From Artemisia argyi (taxonomy: Eukaryota > Streptophyta > Magnoliopsida > Asterales > Asteraceae), in contig CM060694.1 of assembly GCA_030686995.1 (NCBI GenBank), positions 92,037,844-92,101,843 of the forward strand: a stretch of 64,000 nt of DNA, written 5' to 3'. A program made the position numbers and the translations under genes. Of this stretch, positions 48,570-60,240 are shown in pieces (positions within the stretch are counted from its first letter, which is position 1; each line of letters starts with the position of its first letter). The notes below the pieces were generated by a model. It was not told the DNA's origin, ran no database searches, and was given only the letters and a program-made list of their open reading frames with translations.

Positions 48570-51500
48570 TGATGAGGCGAAAAATGATCCATTTTTATTT
48601 ATTTGATCAAATATTGCCCTAAATCATTCCTTTTGTGATTTTAGGTACTTTTGGAGTGAATTCTGGAAACGGAAGCATTTTGGACGTTTTTGGAGCATAA
48701 AAGTGAAGAAAAAGGCAAAGTCTTAATTTTCCTTGCTGGGAACAGTACCTGACGGCGTCAAGAGCATTTTGATGACGGCGTCAAGAGCAAAAGTGGTGAC
48801 GGTCCAGTAGAATGTGACGACGTCAAAGCATGGCCATCAAGAGTAAAAGTGGTGATGGCCCAAAACAACATTACACATGACGGCGTCAGATCTGGATCTA
48901 GGCAGTCCGAGAATATTATGGGCGGCGGGTTGACGGCGTCAGAAGTTTCTTCTTGATGCCGTCACCTTAGGAAATCTATATATAGTCTTTGTAATTTTCA
49001 TTCTAAAGAGAGGAGAATTTTAGGGTCGACATGAATAAACTCTAGCACGACTTTTACAGTATTTTTAAGGGTTCACCCCTTGAAACCTTTCATGTTCAAT
49101 TAAGATAAGTATCCTTTCAATTCATTCAATATGTCTATGTGTTGTTTGAATATATCTTACGCTTGTCTTGATTTTAAGATGCTAGGCTAGATCTTTTGTG
49201 TGTTTGCTTAGATGTAGTGAAACATAGATGTTGATTATAGGTTGATTGCTTGTTTATAGTTGTAATGGATGAATGATTTCGATGTTAGGCTTAAGAAAAC
49301 TGGCAGACTTCCATAGTGTAACTTGCTTGAACGTCTTAAGAAACATGAACCAATGCGTACTAGGTTTTTATGGTTGTATTTAATACATGAGCGAATTCTA
49401 GTGATCCCATGTTAGGAGCTGTTGGGAATTACAGATTTGATGATTACAAAAACTACAAGCGAGAAATGAAGAAAGAAGAAACAATGAGGACTATTATGTA
49501 ATAGTAACTTAGCTTTGTTAGTAAGCTAGGTTTAGGGTTTCTTGTAACCTCTCTCTACTATATAAAGAGGGTAGGCGTCTAGGGTTACAAGCATCTTTTC
49601 ATACTTTTCATTCATAATCTCTTCAATGAGAGTCTAGACACACAAGTCAAAGCGTGTGTATATTAGTAGTTAGTAGTTTATTTTATATTTCAATAAAGAA
49701 AACCTTGATAGTAATGTTGATTATGTTCTTGTTCTTGTTCCGCTGTGCAATCAATATTACTTATCCTAGAAAGGCTTAAACGATCTTCACAATTGGTATC
49801 AGAGCAAGGGGCTCTTGATATCTAGGGTTTATAAGGTTTTCGTTGTTACAAGCAGTTTCGTTTGTAGAGCAGATATGGTAAATAAAGGTACGGATGAAGC
49901 AGATTTGAAAAGGTTTGTTGCTGGCCTAAGGAAGTGGTACGATGATATTGGTCGAGGTTAGTTTGTCATATGCTCCGATGGCTTTATCAATTCATTCAAG
50001 GTACTGTTTTTAATCAATGGGTCATTAGCATTCATTATGTTTCTTGTCGTACTGCATATATTAATGTGATTAAAAGATTACCTTGTACGAATTAAATGAG
50101 GGTCGGTGTTTATTTAAATGAATTGAATTGATGGTTCTCGTGATCTCCTATATGAAAATATTATTTCATGGGGTGTTCTTTTAATTGGCAAGTGAATCGG
50201 ATCATACTATAACATACGTGGTACTAAATTAAATTGTCGTTTTTGATTGGTGATGAATATGAGGGTTGATATACATTTAATTATGAATTGGACGATAGTG
50301 GATCTGATTACAAATTCAATTATTCACAAGGGTTGTCGTGGTGCAGCATATATGGATTAAAAGGTAACCTCGTACTGAATTTTGAATAAGGGTTAAGGGA
50401 ATTAATGATGGGTGTCGGTTTATGATTGCTTGATGGTTTGTCGTTGCATGATGAATCAAATATTTGTTATAATGGGTCGGTGGAGAAAAGAGGTTTAATG
50501 TGTTTGATGTTTGATTTATCATTTATTCATGAAAGTGATTGGCGAAGGGATCTTTTGATTGGGTTTGGCGTTTTGTGCATGTTGGTGATAATTGATTCAT
50601 TATTGCCTTCACATGGGTCAGTGATTAGTATACAAATTTGATTTTTGATTTGTGATTGGCTGAGGAAAACGTGGCTCGATCAGAATACAAGTATAAGAGA
50701 TTCATTTTTATGGAGCTATTTATGGTGCGTAATTATTTACTCCTTGAAAACGATATGTTTGATTGTAGGGCTGCTTTAATACTAAGATTCGAATGTGATT
50801 TAAATTACATGTGAGTTGTCGCTTTCTCGTGTATTGGTTTTGGTGAATTAGATGTGCACGTGATAGAGGTACTGGTGAAAATTACTACTGGTATGTAATT
50901 GTGTTTCTGCTGGTGCACTTTGATACTGCTGCTGTACTTAAAGGTTCCTCCTGATGCTTTCTTTGTTTCTGCTGATGATGATTTTTTGTTTCTCCTGATT
51001 GGTTCCTACTGACGGGTTCCTGCTGATACATACGGTTCTTGCTGACTTCTTTACGGTTCCTGCTGACTTGTTGTATACTTTTTCTTTTGGTCTGTTTTAG
51101 TTCCTACTAGTCATGTGAGATTACTAATGGTTAGGGAGGACGGAGTTATCAACCATCATCATTTCGTTGAGGAGATTACTTGTTGAAGACATTTGATTAT
51201 AGTTTATTTGATGTTGTAGTTGATTCTTACAGGTTTTGTGTTCTTATCATATCTTAAAAGGATTGGAGCTTTTTAAGATAACTTGCTTGTTTTGAATGGT
51301 GATGAAGACTTGACGACTCTAGTGAAGGGGTACGATCCATTTTATTGTGCCTAATGCGTACATTTGCTATCACTTAAAGGAGTTACGTTGTAGCGCTCAG
51401 TGTCTCATTGGATAAGTCAATGAGGAGTTTGTCAAGAGGCCATCACGTGGATAGTGCAAGACATAAGATGCAAGGTTGGGAGATTCCATTTCTTCATCAA

Positions 51501-53091
51501 ATTAGTTATATTTGATTTTCTTCATCAATGATCACTCCATGGAGCCTATTGGATTAAAGAGATGGCAAGTATAAGTTTAAGGGGAAGCTTATTGTTAATA
51601 TACTTGATCATTCTCTTACACTTTGTGCTGATGTGATTATTTTGATTCTGCTGATCGATACTGCTGTTCGTTACTGCTGATGCTAGTTACTGCTGATACT
51701 TATTACTGTTGCTCGTTACTGCTTATTAGTTAAAAAAAAAAAAAATTTGTTTTTGATATTTAATTCTAGGTCCGAAGACGCCCTTGGATCTTGGACGACG
51801 AGTTGGTTCCTTCTATTCATTTGGTTTGGTGTTTACAGGTTGTTGAGTACATAACATAATAATGTCGTGCGATGGCCGGGACCACACACATTATTATATT
51901 TTGATATGGTCTAGGACCAATGGACGGTTATGGCGTGCGATGGCTGGGACTACATGAATAACTGAGGTGTATTTAATATGCTTGTTCGCACTACATCAGA
52001 TAAGGATATTTGAAGCCGATTAAAGTTCGAGATATGCATCACTTAAGGGGAAGCGTTTACGAGTTGCACAAGACCCTATTAGAAGATTACAAAAAGGGGA
52101 AGAATAGTTGAGGTGTAGATTATTATTTGTGATGACATTGTTTCTTCATGCAGATTGTTTTGTAAAATCAAATAGGGGAAGATTGTTGGGAATTGCAGAT
52201 TTGATGATTACAAAACCTACAAGCAAGAAATGAAGAAAGAAGAAACAATGAGGACTATTATGTAATAGTAACTTAGCTTTGTTAGTAAGCTAGGTTTAGG
52301 GTTTCTTGTAACCTCTCTCTACTATATAAAGAGGGTAGGCGTCTAGGGTTACAAGCATCTTTTCATACTTTTCATTCATAGTCTCTTCAATGAGAGTCTA
52401 GACACACGAGTCAAAGCGTGTGTATATTAGTAGTTAGTAGTTTATTTTATATTTCAATAAAGAAAACCTTGATAGTAATGTTGATTATGTTCTTGTTCTT
52501 GTTCCGCTGTGCAATCAATATTACTTATCCTAGATAGGGCTTAAACGATCTTCACAGGAGCTTCTTGCAGGCTCGACATAGGAGTGAAGTTGGAGCTTAT
52601 AGAGATGGGGAAGTACGTACGCCACCCCACGATTGGTATTAAGGAATATAACCCGTCATCCACGCAACTGTAACAAACAATTAACCTGTAAAAGATATCT
52701 AGGGAGTAGTGAAATCTAAGTAAACACAATTCTCCCATTTATTGTTCATACCACTAGTTTAATTAGCTTTATTTACATTTTTGTTATTTTATTTTGATTG
52801 CATCTTAGTTATTGGGTTAGTTGACTAGCAACTAATTCCGCCCACTCTTCCCAAACCCGAGATTTTACTTGCTTTCATAAAAATATAAAAATACAAAAAG
52901 AATCATCCCTCATCTCTAGACCTAGTTTTTAGGCTTTCTAATCCTAGCGACACTATTCCTGAGTTGAACGATCAATCCCCCGGTACTTGTCACTATACTA
53001 TACTAAAACGATCAGGTACACTGCCTGGTGGGGGTTGTAAGCTTCTCGAGATCCCTCAAGAGGTAAAGCCTGGTGCAATTCCCACGCATCA
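48570..53091 (+). mobile_element. 3' LTR of the Athila/Tat-like element (LTR-B), split by a TRIM-like element
   Basis: About 1380 bp of LTR sequence in two parts (48570-49419 and 52562-53091). Compared with LTR-A it lacks about 33 bp soon after the start (after CCATTTTTA). It ends CACGCATCA followed by TGAAC (53092-53096), the same duplication as at LTR-A. Confidence 0.9.
49420..52556 (+). mobile_element. TRIM-like non-autonomous LTR element in LTR-B
   Basis: LTRs 49420-49791 (372 bp) and 52184-52556 (373 bp) differ at about seven positions by eye. The TSD is GGAGC at 49415-49419 and 52557-52561. The PBS TGGTATCAGAGC is at 49794-49805, and a purine tract (AAATAGGGGAAGAT) lies before the right LTR. 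The interior of 2392 bp has no polyprotein: an ATG at 49876 opens 28 codons only (MVNKGTDEADLKRFVAGLRK). CTGCTGA and GTTCCTGCTGAC words recur at 50935-51110 and 51645-51725, and GTGCGATGGC(C/T)GGGAC occurs twice near 51868-51945. Confidence 0.93.
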
Positions 53092-53813
53092 TGAACTTAT
53101 AGTTTAGCTTCTAATAGTTATATGTTATATCTTATTATTAACGAGAAAATTGCTAAAGTAAAGGTGGTGTTATAAAATAAAATGTGAATAAAATATTGAG
53201 AGGGATGAATTTAGCTCACCTCACCAAGTATTGGTGGAGTAGAAATGAGGCGTGGAGGCTAGAAACGACCAAGGAATGATTAAAGCTTGATCTCTACGTA
53301 CACCCAAGTCACCAAACGTCTGGTATTACTTGGTACGAGACTCTCCAAGCTCTACCAAAGGATACGTATACCCAAAAGAACTTAGAAGCTAGTTTGTGAG
53401 TGGAAATATGATTAAGGTGGTGTGCATGGTTCGTGTACATGCATGTCAGCATGTATATATATACGAGAGTTTTTGAAAACGTGAGAAACATGAACATGGT
53501 GACCAAGAAGTATGTGGTACGAGAATAGGGATCAAAATAGTGAGGGAATGATGGGAATTGTTGGTGAATCGTCCTTGTGCACAAATTAGTAGAAAGAAAA
53601 CAACAAAGGTTTGCATGGGTTGCGTTTGTATTTGCAAAACGTGGTCAACAAGGAGATGTGATGATTCCCATGAGAATAGTAGAGTGGTTGCATGATTTCG
53701 TCCTTGTGGAGTCCTTGTCGAAAGAAAAACAACAAGAACACATGGATTGGAGTCGATTTTATTAGCTTAGAGGAGGTCAATTCCTCTTAAACTACACATG
53801 ACCATTCAAAGAG
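53092..53813. repeat. Duplicated Tekay LTR segment, copy 2
   Basis: The counterpart of 42749-43472. Here the sequence runs on into the rest of the Tekay LTR, so this is the original context. Confidence 0.92.
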
Positions 53814-54495
53814 GTCTCATTGCTGCCTCTTAAGTCAAAACGAGTAGGAAGGGAAGAGGTTTTCACGTAATGTCCTTGTGGTATTGTTAACGAGAGAAAA
53901 CAACAAGAAAACCATCATTATACCTTGTCTTGGTTCGTTTGTGGGTTTGTGAAAGTCAAAACATGATAAAAACGTGCCTCAAGAGTTTTAAGAAACTTTG
54001 GTGCTAAGTTTAGGATGATACGAGGCTTTATAAACTTAAAATTGAATTTTTGGTTTTTGTGGTTACGTAAAAATGGAGCTAAGATTTGATCAATTTTCGA
54101 GTGTTAAACGACCATGATAGGAAAAATGGTTTGTCACGTATGATTCTTGGTTAGGAGGAGTAACGAGGGGTGTAAAAATATATAGGTGCCGTTTGGAAAT
54201 ATCCTGAGTAAATGAGGCAAAGCAAACGGGGTGTGAGACATGTTTTCGAAAAATAATAAAAGAAATTGGGATTGGTTTTGGTTTTTCGGCTTACGTGTGG
54301 ACTAGGCCCAAGAAGAAAAGAAATAAAATGAAAAGGGTCCGTTTGGTTTGTACTGTTGTAGCAGAATTCGGCCGAGGCCCAGTGAGGTTTGTATGCCCAA
54401 TTGGTTCATCTCGAAAGTCGTGTCAAAGTTAAGAGTAGTTACTGAGCGTTCGTGGAAATTTTCGTGAGCTAGGGAATCTATTAGAACGTATTTGG

Positions 54496-54592
<97 letters not shown>
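54496..54592. repeat. (TA)n microsatellite
   Basis: About 48 TA dinucleotides in the Tekay LTR. Confidence 0.97.
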
Positions 54593-54593
<1 letters not shown>

Positions 54594-54896
54594 GTTACTT
54601 AATAAACGTTTAGTTATTAAAAATTAATTTGCGATACTTAGACTATTTAGGTTCGTGTGTAAGCGCGTTCTAAAGTAAACGGTAATCACCAACGACGTTG
54701 TGATTATAAAAGTATATCCTCGACTAACAAACGAAAATTTTTTTATCGGTAAAAACGGTTTTTAAATATCGTAATGATTCGTAAATCATAGGTTTGCATT
54801 TACTATTCGTGAGGGAAAATTACGGGAGGCTACAGTACATACCCCTTACAGTGAATTCCGTCCCAGAATTCAAGCTAAAATGGTTGTCGGTGATGC

Positions 54897-55108
54897 CTAG
54901 GAGAATAGGTGAGGGTATTTGTCGCGGATTTGGTCTTCGCGTTCCCATGTGTGCTCCGGTCCTTGCTTAGAGTCCCAGCAAACTTTGACAATGGGGATGC
55001 GATTGTGTTTCAGTTGCTTGACCTCCCTGTCCATGATCTCCATGGGTTATTCCGTAAAGACATGATTGTCGTTGAGCTGAATCGCTTTCTAAGGGATAAC
55101 AAGAGATT
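54897..55108 (-). pseudogene. Tekay integrase end and chromodomain
   Basis: The minus strand reads LVIP, a stop, KAIQLNDNHVFTE, a stop, then PMEIMDREVKQLKHNRIPIV, KVCWDSKQGPEHTWEREDQI and RDKYPHLFS, ending at TAG 54897-54899. The W...TWE pattern is the chromodomain of Tekay/Del chromoviruses, which targets integration to heterochromatin. Two Glu codons seem to have become stops (TAG, TAA). Confidence 0.85.
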
Positions 55109-57601
55109 TGTTAAGGCAACATGATCAAGATCTCTTTATGTTTTAATGATGACAAATAAACCATCGAAATACATAAAACAACAAACGTTAGCCAAATTCC
55201 CCGGAGCCCATATCTGCTCCTGACGCACTGCCAGCGCGTCAACGCGTGGGTGACGCGCCAGGCCACTATATGGCTCCAGGCGAAATTTGAAAGGCAGCTT
55301 TCCCCTTACCCGACAAATGTGGATCTTTCAATACAGGTATGAATATGTTATGTGCTTAATTGAGAACACTCGAAACGAGTTTTGAGACATGAGAGATCCT
55401 ACTTTTAAAACACCCATTTACGAGAAAACGCCAACTCATGTTTTCTAACTATCGCCTCTAGCCAAGGCTTTTCTAAAACTTAGGGAGCTTATATACTTCA
55501 CGTAACATCATGTGAAAGCATCCATATGCTCATTTCCTGTGCTTACGTCTTCTCTAATTACGTAACGGGTTTACTCTCTTATTGGTCAAACTAAGTTCAA
55601 GGTCTCTTTGCGTAAACGCATCCTTTCCCACTTAGGTTATGCTTTACATCAAGGCAAAGCACTTAACTTGTTTGAACCAAGGTATTAGTTGAGAACGTCG
55701 AGTCGTGGAAAGTCACGAGATATGAAACTATGGATTCTCGACGTTGTGTTACTTGAACTTATAAGCAATGTTGCAAAAATCGTGAATCGGTACTGAGGCG
55801 GTTACCGATTAATCGCCGATTAATCGGCCGATTTTTGCAACACTGCTTATAAGTATCCTATGATTTTCTCAACTCATAATCTTAATTGGCTAAACTTTCT
55901 CTTCATAATGACAATAAGATTACTTCTTAATCTTTTCTTAATCTCATTCTACAAAAGACAAATACCACCATATCCAATCATATCCAAATCATATATTCTC
56001 TTACACAACCTCTTACACTCTTACATATTCCCTTACACACTCTACATCTCAACCATCCATTCCCTTACAACACATCTCAACCATCTATTTCATCACATGG
56101 AATTTAATTTGAATTTAAAAAGTGGCTCCATTGATCCTAACCATTCAATTCAAACTAAACACATCTCAACCATCCATCCAACCTCCTCTCTATTCCATCA
56201 CATGTGTTTAATCCAAGCCATCCATTTCAAACCAAAACCATCTCAACCATTGATTCACCCTTTCCCCCCAAGCAAAGCATATTCCTTTGGAATATCCCTT
56301 CTTAATCCAAACATAGGCTCTCTTTGATCCTAGCCATCCATTTCAAATAAACACATCTCAACCCTCCATATTTCCCATATGCCAAATAATTTGAAAACCA
56401 AAGGAGGCTCCCTTTGATCTCCACCATCCAATTCAAACCATCTCATCTCAACCCTCCATCTCATTCTTTCCCCCCAAGCAAAGGAATATACCTTTCGAAT
56501 ATCCCATGGCATGTTTTCTTCTCTATTATGCCATGTGAGGAATACCATTTCTACCCCTACCAAATTACCCTTTCTACTCTTCTACCCTTGGTATTTGGTT
56601 TTCTTATAAACACTTCACAACATGTTTTTCTAATTGGCTATTTGAGTTGGTAAACCTTAGATTCATTAATGTTAAGGTTTAGTGTGAAGTACAATTAGGG
56701 GTTTAGCAAGGATAGGTATTTATAAGATCCAACACCCAACACTTGGGAAAAAGTTTTACAGACGCCTGGCGCGCTGCCCACACGTTGACGCGCGGGTAAC
56801 GCGCCGGCCTCGGTAAAATTTTCCCAAGTTTGGGTCTTGGCCTATAAATACCCCCTTGCCTATTGTATTCCTCACCCCTTTCCATTATTCTTTCTCTCTA
56901 AACACTCTCAAATCTCTCTATCTCTAATCTTGTGTTCTTGATTATCACTATAACATCTTTGAAAGAACACATCTACTTGAAAGGGAAGAATCACAAGAAC
57001 CTAATCCACTCTTGTGATTATGTCGAGGGTCTTCTTATCGATACCCTTTCTACTAGAATCAAGTCTCTAGGTTAGGTTAGGGCTTGATTGAACAAATATT
57101 TATATATTCATTCAATTGTTTGTAAGGGAAGTCTTGTGTCTTGGTGACCAAGCCTAGATCATTGGGGATCTAGTTGGGGTTTGATACTTCTGGTGGGAAG
57201 TCTTGGTAGTGGTCTTGGTGACCCTTAGGTGAAGTCGAATCACGAGATTCTTTAGGGTGGTTTCCGAGGTCGGAATACCGTGGGAGTAACTCCTTATTTG
57301 TGAGCATCGATATTGGTGAATATCGGTAGAGTGAATTGTAACGGTTTGTAGTCCACCGAAAGAATTATACTAGTGAATAGTATCGTGTCGTGGATTTGCA
57401 ATTGGACGTACAGATGGTATAAACCCCCCATCCCAAACCAGTATATATCGTGGTGTCTTTTTTTACTCGCTTTATATACTTTGGTTGTGTTTGTGGTTGT
57501 TTGGATTGATTATACAACCACTTGTTTTCCTTTGTGGCTTAAAGTTTTTAAACGTCTTAAAAGCCAAAGAAACCGTATTCACCCCCCTCTACGGTTCTAC
57601 A
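55109..57601 (+). mobile_element. Copia LTR inserted in the Tekay integrase
   Basis: 2493 bp from TGTTAAGGCA to CGGTTCTACA, followed by ATTGGTATCAGAGC (PBS at 57604-57615) and only about 24 further bases (57616-57639) before Tekay sequence resumes. A TATA box (CTATAAATACC) lies near 56843. The copia internal region and right LTR are gone, and about 600 bp of Tekay IN (between EDML and LVIP) is missing too. No TSD can be read. Confidence 0.85.
55235..56793. repeat. GC-rich inverted repeat within the copia LTR
   Basis: Arm 55235-55264 and arm 56764-56793 are inverted copies sharing GCCTGGCGCG, CCCAC and CGTTGACGCGC with four mismatches. The second arm lies about 50 bp before the LTR TATA box. 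Confidence 0.75.
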
Positions 57602-57640
57602 ATTGGTATCAGAGCAGAATACTTGAGTTTTTGAGCGTTA

Positions 57641-58370
57641 GCATGTCTTCTTGGGTTTGGATGGTTCTCACACTTTGTCCATCGGTTTGGGGGTGATAAG
57701 CCGTGCTCATATCTAATTTGGTTCCCAAGGCTTTTAGCAAAGTCTTCCAAAAATGAGAGGTGAAACGGCTATCTCGGTCAGAGATGATTGAAATAGGCAC
57801 TCCATGTCGTGACACTATTTCTTTGAGGTATAACTGCGCGAGCGTACTCATCTCTTCAGTTTCTTTGATCGGTAGGAAGTGAGCGGATTTAGTTAGACGA
57901 TCAACAATGACCCAGATGGTGTCTAACCCAGTTGACATTTTGGGTAGTTTGGTGATGAAGTCCATGGTAATACGTTCCCATTTCCATTCGGGTATCTCGG
58001 GTTGGGTTAGTAATCTTGACGGTTTTTGGTATTCTGCCTTTACTCGTGAGTAGGTCAAACATTTCCCGACAAACTCAATAATGTCGGCTTTCATGTTTGG
58101 CTACCAGTAAAGTTTCTTTAGGTCATGGTACATTTTGCCGGAACCTGGGTGGATGGAGTATTTTGACTTGTGGGATTCGTGCATGATGAGGTCTCTTATA
58201 CCTCCATAGAGAGGAATCCAACTTCTCTCTTGGAAACAAAGCGTTCCATCAGCTCGTTTCACAAAACCGTTGGGGTTTTCTGGCATGCCATAAATCTTTT
58301 CGTCAGATCGGTTTGCTTCCTTAAGGGCTTCGGCTTGTGCGTTGAGTATTTGGGAAGGAAGGGGTGAAGA
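57641..58370 (-). pseudogene. Tekay integrase: zinc domain and catalytic core, truncated
   Basis: [16 protein letters not shown], then a stop, then [20 protein letters not shown]: the HHCC zinc motif with the last Cys changed to Tyr. Core: [11 protein letters not shown] (Asp 1), [13 protein letters not shown] (Asp 2) and [16 protein letters not shown], where the catalytic Glu after GQS is Val. The copia insertion cuts the frame after EDML. It is inactive on three counts. Confidence 0.88.
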
Positions 58371-59800
58371 GATGATTATTCCTAATGATCTAACCCTAAG
58401 AGGTTTAAGTCGTTCCTTCCAACTTAAAGCATCTTCCACTACGTTGGCTTTTCCTGGGTGATAACGGATTTCACAGTCGTAATCGCTAAGTAATTCTAAC
58501 CATCTACGTTGTCTCATGTTTATTTCCTTCTGGTCTAAGATGTGTTGGAGGCTTTTGTGGTCGGTGTATACGGTGCATTGTGTGCCATACAGGTAGTGTC
58601 TCCATAACTTCAGGGCGAATACTACGGCTCCTAATTCTAGGTCATGGGTTGTATAGTTCTCTTCGTGTTTCTTAAGTTGTCGTGAGGCGTAAGCTATCAC
58701 TTTGTTTCGCTGCATCAATACGGCTCCTAAACCATGATACGAAGCATCACAGTATACCACGAATTCCTCACTTCCTTCGGGTAATGCCAAGATTGGTGCT
58801 TCACAAATTTTTTGCTTCAGGAGACGGGAGGCTGAATCGTGCTTTTCTTCCCAGACGAATTTCTTGTTCTTCTGAGTCAGTTAGGTCAAAGGCTTGGAGA
58901 TTTTTGAAAATCCTTCAGTGAATCTCCTGTAGTAACCGGCAAGACCCAAGAATTGGCGAATCTTGGTGGGGTTGGTTGGAGATGCCCAATCTTTCACGGC
59001 TTCAATCTTGGCGGGGTCTATATGAATACCTTGACTATTGACAATATGACCAAGAAATTGTATGGTGTGGATCTAGAAATCGCATTTCAAGAATTTGGCA
59101 TACAATCGCTCCCTCTTGAATAATTCCAAGATGGTTCTCAGATGATTAGTATGTTCTTTCTCATTGCGGGAGTAGATTAGGATGTCATCGATGAACACAA
59201 TTACGAACTTGTCCAAGTAAGGTTTGCATACTCGGTTCATGAGGTCCATGAACACTGCAGGTGCATTGGTTAAACCAAATGGCATTACTTGGAACTCGAA
59301 ATGTCCATAACGAGTTCCGAAGGCGGTTTTGGGAATATCCTATTCCCGGACTCTTAGTTGGTGGTAACATGAACGTAGGTTGATCTTTGAGTATACACTC
59401 GATCCTTGCAACTGATCAAACAAGTCGTCGATCCTGGGTTATGGATATCAATTCTTTACCGTGAGTTTGTTCAATTCCCGGTAATCGATACACATTCAGA
59501 ACGATCCATCTTTCTTCTTGACGAATAAGACTGGAGCTCCCCAAGGTGATGAGCTTGGTCGGATAAAACCTTTATCTGACAATTCTTTCAGTTGCTCAGA
59601 TAGTTCCTTTAGTTCAGACGGCGCTAGTCTGTAGGGTGCTTTTGCAACTGGTGCCGCTCGAGGCACACGTTCGATTTGGAATTTCACCTGACGCTCAGGT
59701 GGAAGACCGGGCAAGTCTTCGAGAAATTCATTAACGACCAGAATGTCTTCAAGTCGTCTCTCTTTCGACTTGTCTTCCGTTACATGAACCATGAATGCTT
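58371..59800 (-). pseudogene. Tekay reverse transcriptase and RNase H
   Basis: [74 protein letters not shown] and the catalytic [14 protein letters not shown]. RNase [21 protein letters not shown] (Asp), [20 protein letters not shown] (Glu), [12 protein letters not shown] (Asp) and a DALSWK where DALSRK is usual. Several in-frame stops occur, for example before the RT palm (RMCIDY read as stop-MCIDY) and after LKCDF. Confidence 0.92.
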
Positions 59801-59828
59801 AACATCCTTCGTTCATGTACCTGACTAC

Positions 59829-60240
59829 TCAGATATACGAGATGATTCCGTATCGAGTCTTATTTAGGTCGCCGTGAACGATGAGGGTTTCGTCATCGAC
59901 AGGGATATGGATGGCTTTCTCGTCACAGAGAGTCCTCGCATGAAGTCTAGACAACCAATCCATACCAATGACGGCGTCGAAGCTACCGAGTGGGATAGTC
60001 ATAAGGTCGATGGGGAAAGGTTTGTCTTGCAAGATTACGGTGCAATCTCGTAGGACGACGTTGGTGTTTATTAGGTTTCCGTCGAACATTTCAACTTCAA
60101 AGGTGGTGTTTAGCTTAGAGGGTGCTACGTTAAGTAAGGGGCTAGTCTAGTGGACACAAAATTCCTATATGCTCCGAAATCGAATAAAATCCTAGCACTA
60201 TGTTGGTTTATTAAGAATGTACTCGTGACAATGTCGGGGT
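59829..60240 (-). pseudogene. Tekay protease region
   Basis: FLINQHSARILFDFGAYRNF: the active site reads D-F-G-A where D-S-G-A is usual, and the following Asp is Tyr. After a frameshift near 60135, the second part reads [20 protein letters not shown] and [12 protein letters not shown], the flap and ILG-like region. The change in the active triplet would abolish activity. Confidence 0.85.

Larger units (their letters stand above)
38770..54834 (-). mobile_element. 3' LTR of a Tekay-type chromovirus, with nested insertions
   Basis: The left part (38770-41340) matches the 5' LTR at 63219-63714 from GGGGTATTAC onward. The right part (53097-54834) ends GGAGGCTACA next to the polypurine tract. The first about 45 bases expected at the left end (TGTAACACCCCC...) are missing and replaced by unrelated sequence, so no TSD can be read. 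Between the parts lie the Athila/Tat-like complex (41341-53091) and, further left, a MITE. Without insertions the LTR is about 4.0 kb. Confidence 0.85.

Noticed and set aside
56330..56563. ORFs over the CCATC-rich stretch of the copia LTR (also 55860-56327)
   Set aside because: They arise from short repeated words (CATCTCAACC, CATTTCAAA) in the LTR. No domain.
57373..57696. 107-codon ORF around the copia LTR end
   Set aside because: It crosses the LTR/PBS boundary and the junction into the Tekay integrase on the other strand, so it cannot be a real gene.
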